This document shows positions 61,526 to 64,000 of a DNA stretch of 64,000 nucleotides, in pieces (position 1 is the first letter of the stretch; the number at the start of each line of letters is the position of its first letter). The notes below the pieces were generated by a model, which was not told the DNA's origin, did not search any database, and was given only the letters and a program-made list of their open reading frames with translations. The stretch spans positions 496,001 through 560,000 of the forward strand of contig CAVWYO010000001.1 in assembly GCA_963759235.1 (NCBI GenBank). Direction: 5' to 3'. Both the position numbers and the translations under genes were made by a program. The DNA is from Bauldia sp963759235 (GTDB lineage: Bacteria; Pseudomonadota; Alphaproteobacteria; Rhizobiales; Kaistiaceae).

Positions 61526-62392
61526 TCAGCCGTTTTCGTCGCGCACCCGGATCAGGCCTTCCTGCGCCACCGAGGCGACCAGCCGCCCGTCGCGGCTGAA
61601 CAGGCTTCCCCGGTTGAAGCCGCGCGCTCCTGAGGCCGAGGGGCTGTCCTCGGCGTAGAGGAGCCAGTCGTCGGCCCGGAACGGCCGGTGGATCCACAGC
61701 GAATGATCGAGGCTCGCCACCTGCAAATCGCGGTCGAAGACGGCCCGGCCATGGGCGAACAGCGAGGTGTCGAGCAGCGTCATGTCGGAGGCGTAGGCGA
61801 GGACGCAGCGATGGATGTCCGGATCGTCGGGCAACGTGCCGGTCGCCCGGATCCACACATTCTGCGCGGGCCCGAGTTTTTCCCGGCTGACATAATGGCG
61901 AAGATCGACCGGGCGCAGCTCGATCGGCCTCTCCCGCTCCCAATAGAGGCGCACCGGCTCGGGCGCGTCCTTGAGGAACAGCGCCTTGAGGTCGGCCTCG
62001 CTCGGCAGGTCCTCGGGCGCCGGCACGTCCGGCATCGCAATCTGGTGGTCGAGGCCGGTTTCCGCGACCTGGAACGACGCCGACATCGAGAAGATCGCCT
62101 GGCCGTGCTGGATGGCGACCACCCGGCGGGTGGCGAAGCTCTTGCCGTCGCGAATGCGGTCGACCTCGTAGATGATCGGCACGGCCGGATCGCCGGGGCG
62201 CATGAAATAGCAGTGCAGCGAATGGGCGTCGCGACCCTCGACGGTGCGTGCCGCGGCGACCAGCGCCTGACCGATCACCTGGCCGCCGAACACCCGTTGC
62301 CACCCGACCTGCGGGCTGCGGCCCCGGAACAGGTTGTGTTCGAGCGGCTCGAGGTCGAGTATGGAAAGCAGCGTTTCGATCGCGCTCGGCAT
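61526..62392 (-). CDS. tesB: Acyl-CoA thioesterase II
   Basis: A 288-residue double hot-dog thioesterase. Motifs include SPQVGWQRVFGGQVIGQALVAAA, HSLHCYFMRPGDP, the catalytic-type Asp in LAYASDMTLLDT, SLDHSLWIHRPFRADDWLLY, and RGSLFSRDGRLVASVAQEGLIR. It hydrolyses acyl-CoA to free acid and CoA. ATG 62392 gives the normal start. tesB lies upstream of glnK in the same orientation, separated by about 220 bases. Confidence 0.94.
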   Translation of the reverse strand: MPSAIETLLSILDLEPLEHNLFRGRSPQVGWQRVFGGQVIGQALVAAARTVEGRDAHSLHCYFMRPGDPAVPIIYEVDRIRDGKSFATRRVVAIQHGQAIFSMSASFQVAETGLDHQIAMPDVPAPEDLPSEADLKALFLKDAPEPVRLYWERERPIELRPVDLRHYVSREKLGPAQNVWIRATGTLPDDPDIHRCVLAYASDMTLLDTSLFAHGRAVFDRDLQVASLDHSLWIHRPFRADDWLLYAEDSPSASGARGFNRGSLFSRDGRLVASVAQEGLIRVRDENG

Positions 62393-62472
62393 CTGCGCCC
62401 CCGGCTTTGCCCTGAGGGAGCTTCTTCGACCAGCCCGACGGAGACCTGTCAAGCAGACCAACGACCGGCGGT

Positions 62473-63705
62473 ATGGCAAAAGATCAACGCACCGACACCG
62501 ACGTGATCATTGCCGGCGGGGGCCATGTCGGCCTGTCGCTGGCACTGGCGCTTCGCCGCGCCCTTCCCGGGCTCGGCGTGACGCTGGTCGACGCCGCCCG
62601 GCCGGAAACCGCGGCCGGCGACACCCGTGCCTCGGCGGTCGCCGCGGCAGGACGGCGGATGCTCCTTCGCCTCGGCGTCTGGCGCGAAATGGCGGCGGAC
62701 GCCCAGGCCATCGGCGAGATGGTGATCACCGACAGCCGCACCGGCGATGCCGTCCGCCCCGTCTTCCTGACCTTCGGCGGCAAGGTCGAGGACGGCCAGC
62801 CCTTCGCCCATATGGTGATGAACGTGACGATGATCGGCGCGCTGCGGCGGGCGGCCGAAGCGGCCGGGACCACCATCCTTGCGCCGGAAACCGTCAGCGA
62901 TTTCACCGTCGCCGCCAACGCCGTGACCGTGCGGCTGGGAAGCGGCGCGTCACTTCGCGGCCGGCTTCTGGTCGCCGCCGACGGCGTGCGCTCGCGGCTG
63001 AGAGCGCTTGCCGGCATCGACACCGTAGGATGGTCCTATGGCCAGTCGGGGATCGTCGCCACCGTCGCCCATGAGCGGCCGCACAACGGCCGGGCGGTCG
63101 AGCATTTCCTGCCGGCCGGCCCGTTCGCCATCCTGCCGTTGCCCGGCAAACGATCGTCGCTGGTGTGGACCGAGGGACGCGAGGCCGCCGACCGGCTGGT
63201 CAAGGGCGACCCGGACGTTTTCCACTTCGAGCTCGAACGGCGCTTCGGCCATCAGCTCGGCGCCATCGAGCCGGTCGGGGCGCCGCGCGCCTTTCCGCTT
63301 GGCCTCACCCTGGCACGGTCCTTCGTCAAGCCGCGCCTGGCGCTGGCCGGCGATGCCGCCCACGGCATCCATCCGATCGCCGGCCAGGGTCTCAATCTCG
63401 GTTTCCGCGACGTCGCCGCGCTGGCCGAAACGATCGTCGAGGCGGCGCGCCTTGGCCTCGATATCGGCTCGCTCGCCGTGCTTGAGCGCTATGAGAGCTG
63501 GCGGCGATTCGACACGGTTGAGATGGGGGCGGTCACCGACGTGCTCAACCGGCTGTTCTCCAACGACAATCCGGCGCTGCGCCTGATGCGTGACGTCGGC
63601 CTCGGCCTCGTCGACCGGCTGCCGGCGCTGAAGAAGATGTTCATGCGTGAGGCGGCAGGCAGCGGCGGCGAGCTGCCGCGGCTTCTGCGCGGCGAGGCGA
63701 TCTGA
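62473..63705 (+). CDS. UbiH/UbiF/COQ6-family FAD-dependent hydroxylase
   Basis: A 410-residue aromatic-ring monooxygenase of ubiquinone synthesis. The FAD-binding start reads VIIAGGGHVGLSLALAL, the central DG motif is LLVAADGVRSRLR, and the second FAD motif is LALAGDAAHGIHPIAGQGLNLGFRDVAALAE. It probably hydroxylates a polyprenyl-phenol intermediate. Divergent from tesB with an 80-base gap. Confidence 0.92.
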   Translation: MAKDQRTDTDVIIAGGGHVGLSLALALRRALPGLGVTLVDAARPETAAGDTRASAVAAAGRRMLLRLGVWREMAADAQAIGEMVITDSRTGDAVRPVFLTFGGKVEDGQPFAHMVMNVTMIGALRRAAEAAGTTILAPETVSDFTVAANAVTVRLGSGASLRGRLLVAADGVRSRLRALAGIDTVGWSYGQSGIVATVAHERPHNGRAVEHFLPAGPFAILPLPGKRSSLVWTEGREAADRLVKGDPDVFHFELERRFGHQLGAIEPVGAPRAFPLGLTLARSFVKPRLALAGDAAHGIHPIAGQGLNLGFRDVAALAETIVEAARLGLDIGSLAVLERYESWRRFDTVEMGAVTDVLNRLFSNDNPALRLMRDVGLGLVDRLPALKKMFMREAAGSGGELPRLLRGEAI

Positions 63706-63712
63706 GCCCGGC

Positions 63713-64000
63713 TCAGCGGCGCTTCTTCGCCGACTTCTCCCCGGCGTGCCTGGCGATCTCGCGCGTCATCACTCCCCGAGCGCGCGTGAAAAAGCCAACA
63801 AGCAGCGCGATCTCGTCGTCGGAATAGGTTTCCAGCACTTCGGCGACCGATTTCGCCAGCGACGCGTAATACGGACCGACAATCTCCAGGGCGCTCGGCT
63901 CGAGGCGAATATAGATGCGGCGGCGGTCCTGCGGATCACGCTCGCGGCGCGCGTAGCCGGCCCGCTCGAGACGGTCAACCATGCCGGTGACGGCGCCGGT
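63713..64000 (-). CDS. MarR-family transcriptional regulator (5' end cut by window)
   Basis: The visible 95 residues begin in the recognition helix (TGAVTGMVDRLERAGYARRERDPQDRRRIYIRL), the classic MarR winged-helix wing, then the C-terminal dimerisation helices and a basic tail (EKSAKKRR). The N-terminus lies past base 64000. Convergent with the hydroxylase gene. Target unknown. Confidence 0.85.
   Translation of the reverse strand, partial: TGAVTGMVDRLERAGYARRERDPQDRRRIYIRLEPSALEIVGPYYASLAKSVAEVLETYSDDEIALLVGFFTRARGVMTREIARHAGEKSAKKRR

Noticed and set aside
1..64000. tRNA, rRNA, insertion sequence, integrase, CRISPR
   Set aside because: No cloverleaf, ribosomal segment, transposase motif or regularly spaced repeat was noticed on reading.

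Overview
The window is high-GC, densely packed DNA from an alphaproteobacterium, most likely a member of the Hyphomicrobiales (Rhizobiales). The evidence is a TIGR02302/DUF4175 protein next to lysA and argH, the run glnK-amtB-ftsK-lolA-xthA, a 63-residue twin-transmembrane (HIG1-like) protein, ETF genes beside 3-hydroxyacyl-CoA dehydrogenase, and several families of intergenic palindromic repeats of the rhizobial type. No rRNA, tRNA, CRISPR array, transposase or integrase was seen.

Layout. 1-952: end of a ProX-like betaine/choline-type binding protein. 1.5-2.2 kb: a low-GC hicAB toxin-antitoxin module behind a perfect 34-bp palindrome. 2.3-8.1 kb: an accessory-looking cluster of lipid-type enzymes (membrane serine hydrolase, ICMT-like methyltransferase, secreted GHSLG hydrolase, patatin) that converges on a large SLOG-like nucleotide-sensor protein with four membrane segments. 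8.3-15.4 kb: a cytosine-deaminase-like amidohydrolase, then a sugar catabolic operon (binding protein, two permeases, ROK kinase, GntR regulator, SIS protein) with a palindromic operator but no ATPase gene. 15.5-17.9 kb: a QueA-like protein and an SDR divergent from soxR, with a 19-bp-spacer SoxR-type promoter between them. 17.9-20 kb: a metallophosphoesterase and a GT21 glycosyltransferase. 20.5-24.6 kb: sugar isomerase, DUF2231 protein, ispG and zur. 24.7-28.2 kb: 3-hydroxybutyrate dehydrogenase with an overlapping patatin gene, then a small-protein/clan-AA aspartic protease pair, then a cNMP-binding protein.

28.3-35.7 kb: TIGR02302, lysA, lptM-like lipoprotein, an inserted GST, argH and tlpA. 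35.7-38.4 kb: two tandem paralogous diguanylate cyclases. 38.6-43 kb: hydroxyacyl-CoA dehydrogenase, etfA, etfB, rhomboid, PduO-type adenosyltransferase and a small membrane protein. 43-48.2 kb: SDR, holA, lptE, leuS. 48.4-50.1 kb: a cobalt-type nitrile hydratase operon (alpha, beta, accessory). 50.1-64 kb: LCAT-like hydrolase, yggS, L,D-transpeptidase-like protein, response regulator, cNMP-binding protein, xthA, lolA, ftsK, amtB, glnK, tesB, a UbiH-type hydroxylase and the end of a MarR regulator.

Five copies of one palindromic intergenic element (about 6.3, 28.3, 35.7, 38.6 and 43.9 kb) abut stop codons. The strongest candidate for an undescribed system is the 2.3-8.1 kb lipid-enzyme and SLOG/SLATT cluster beside hicAB. 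The small-protein/retropepsin pair at 26.8-27.5 kb is the second. Both are inferences from domain content and gene order.
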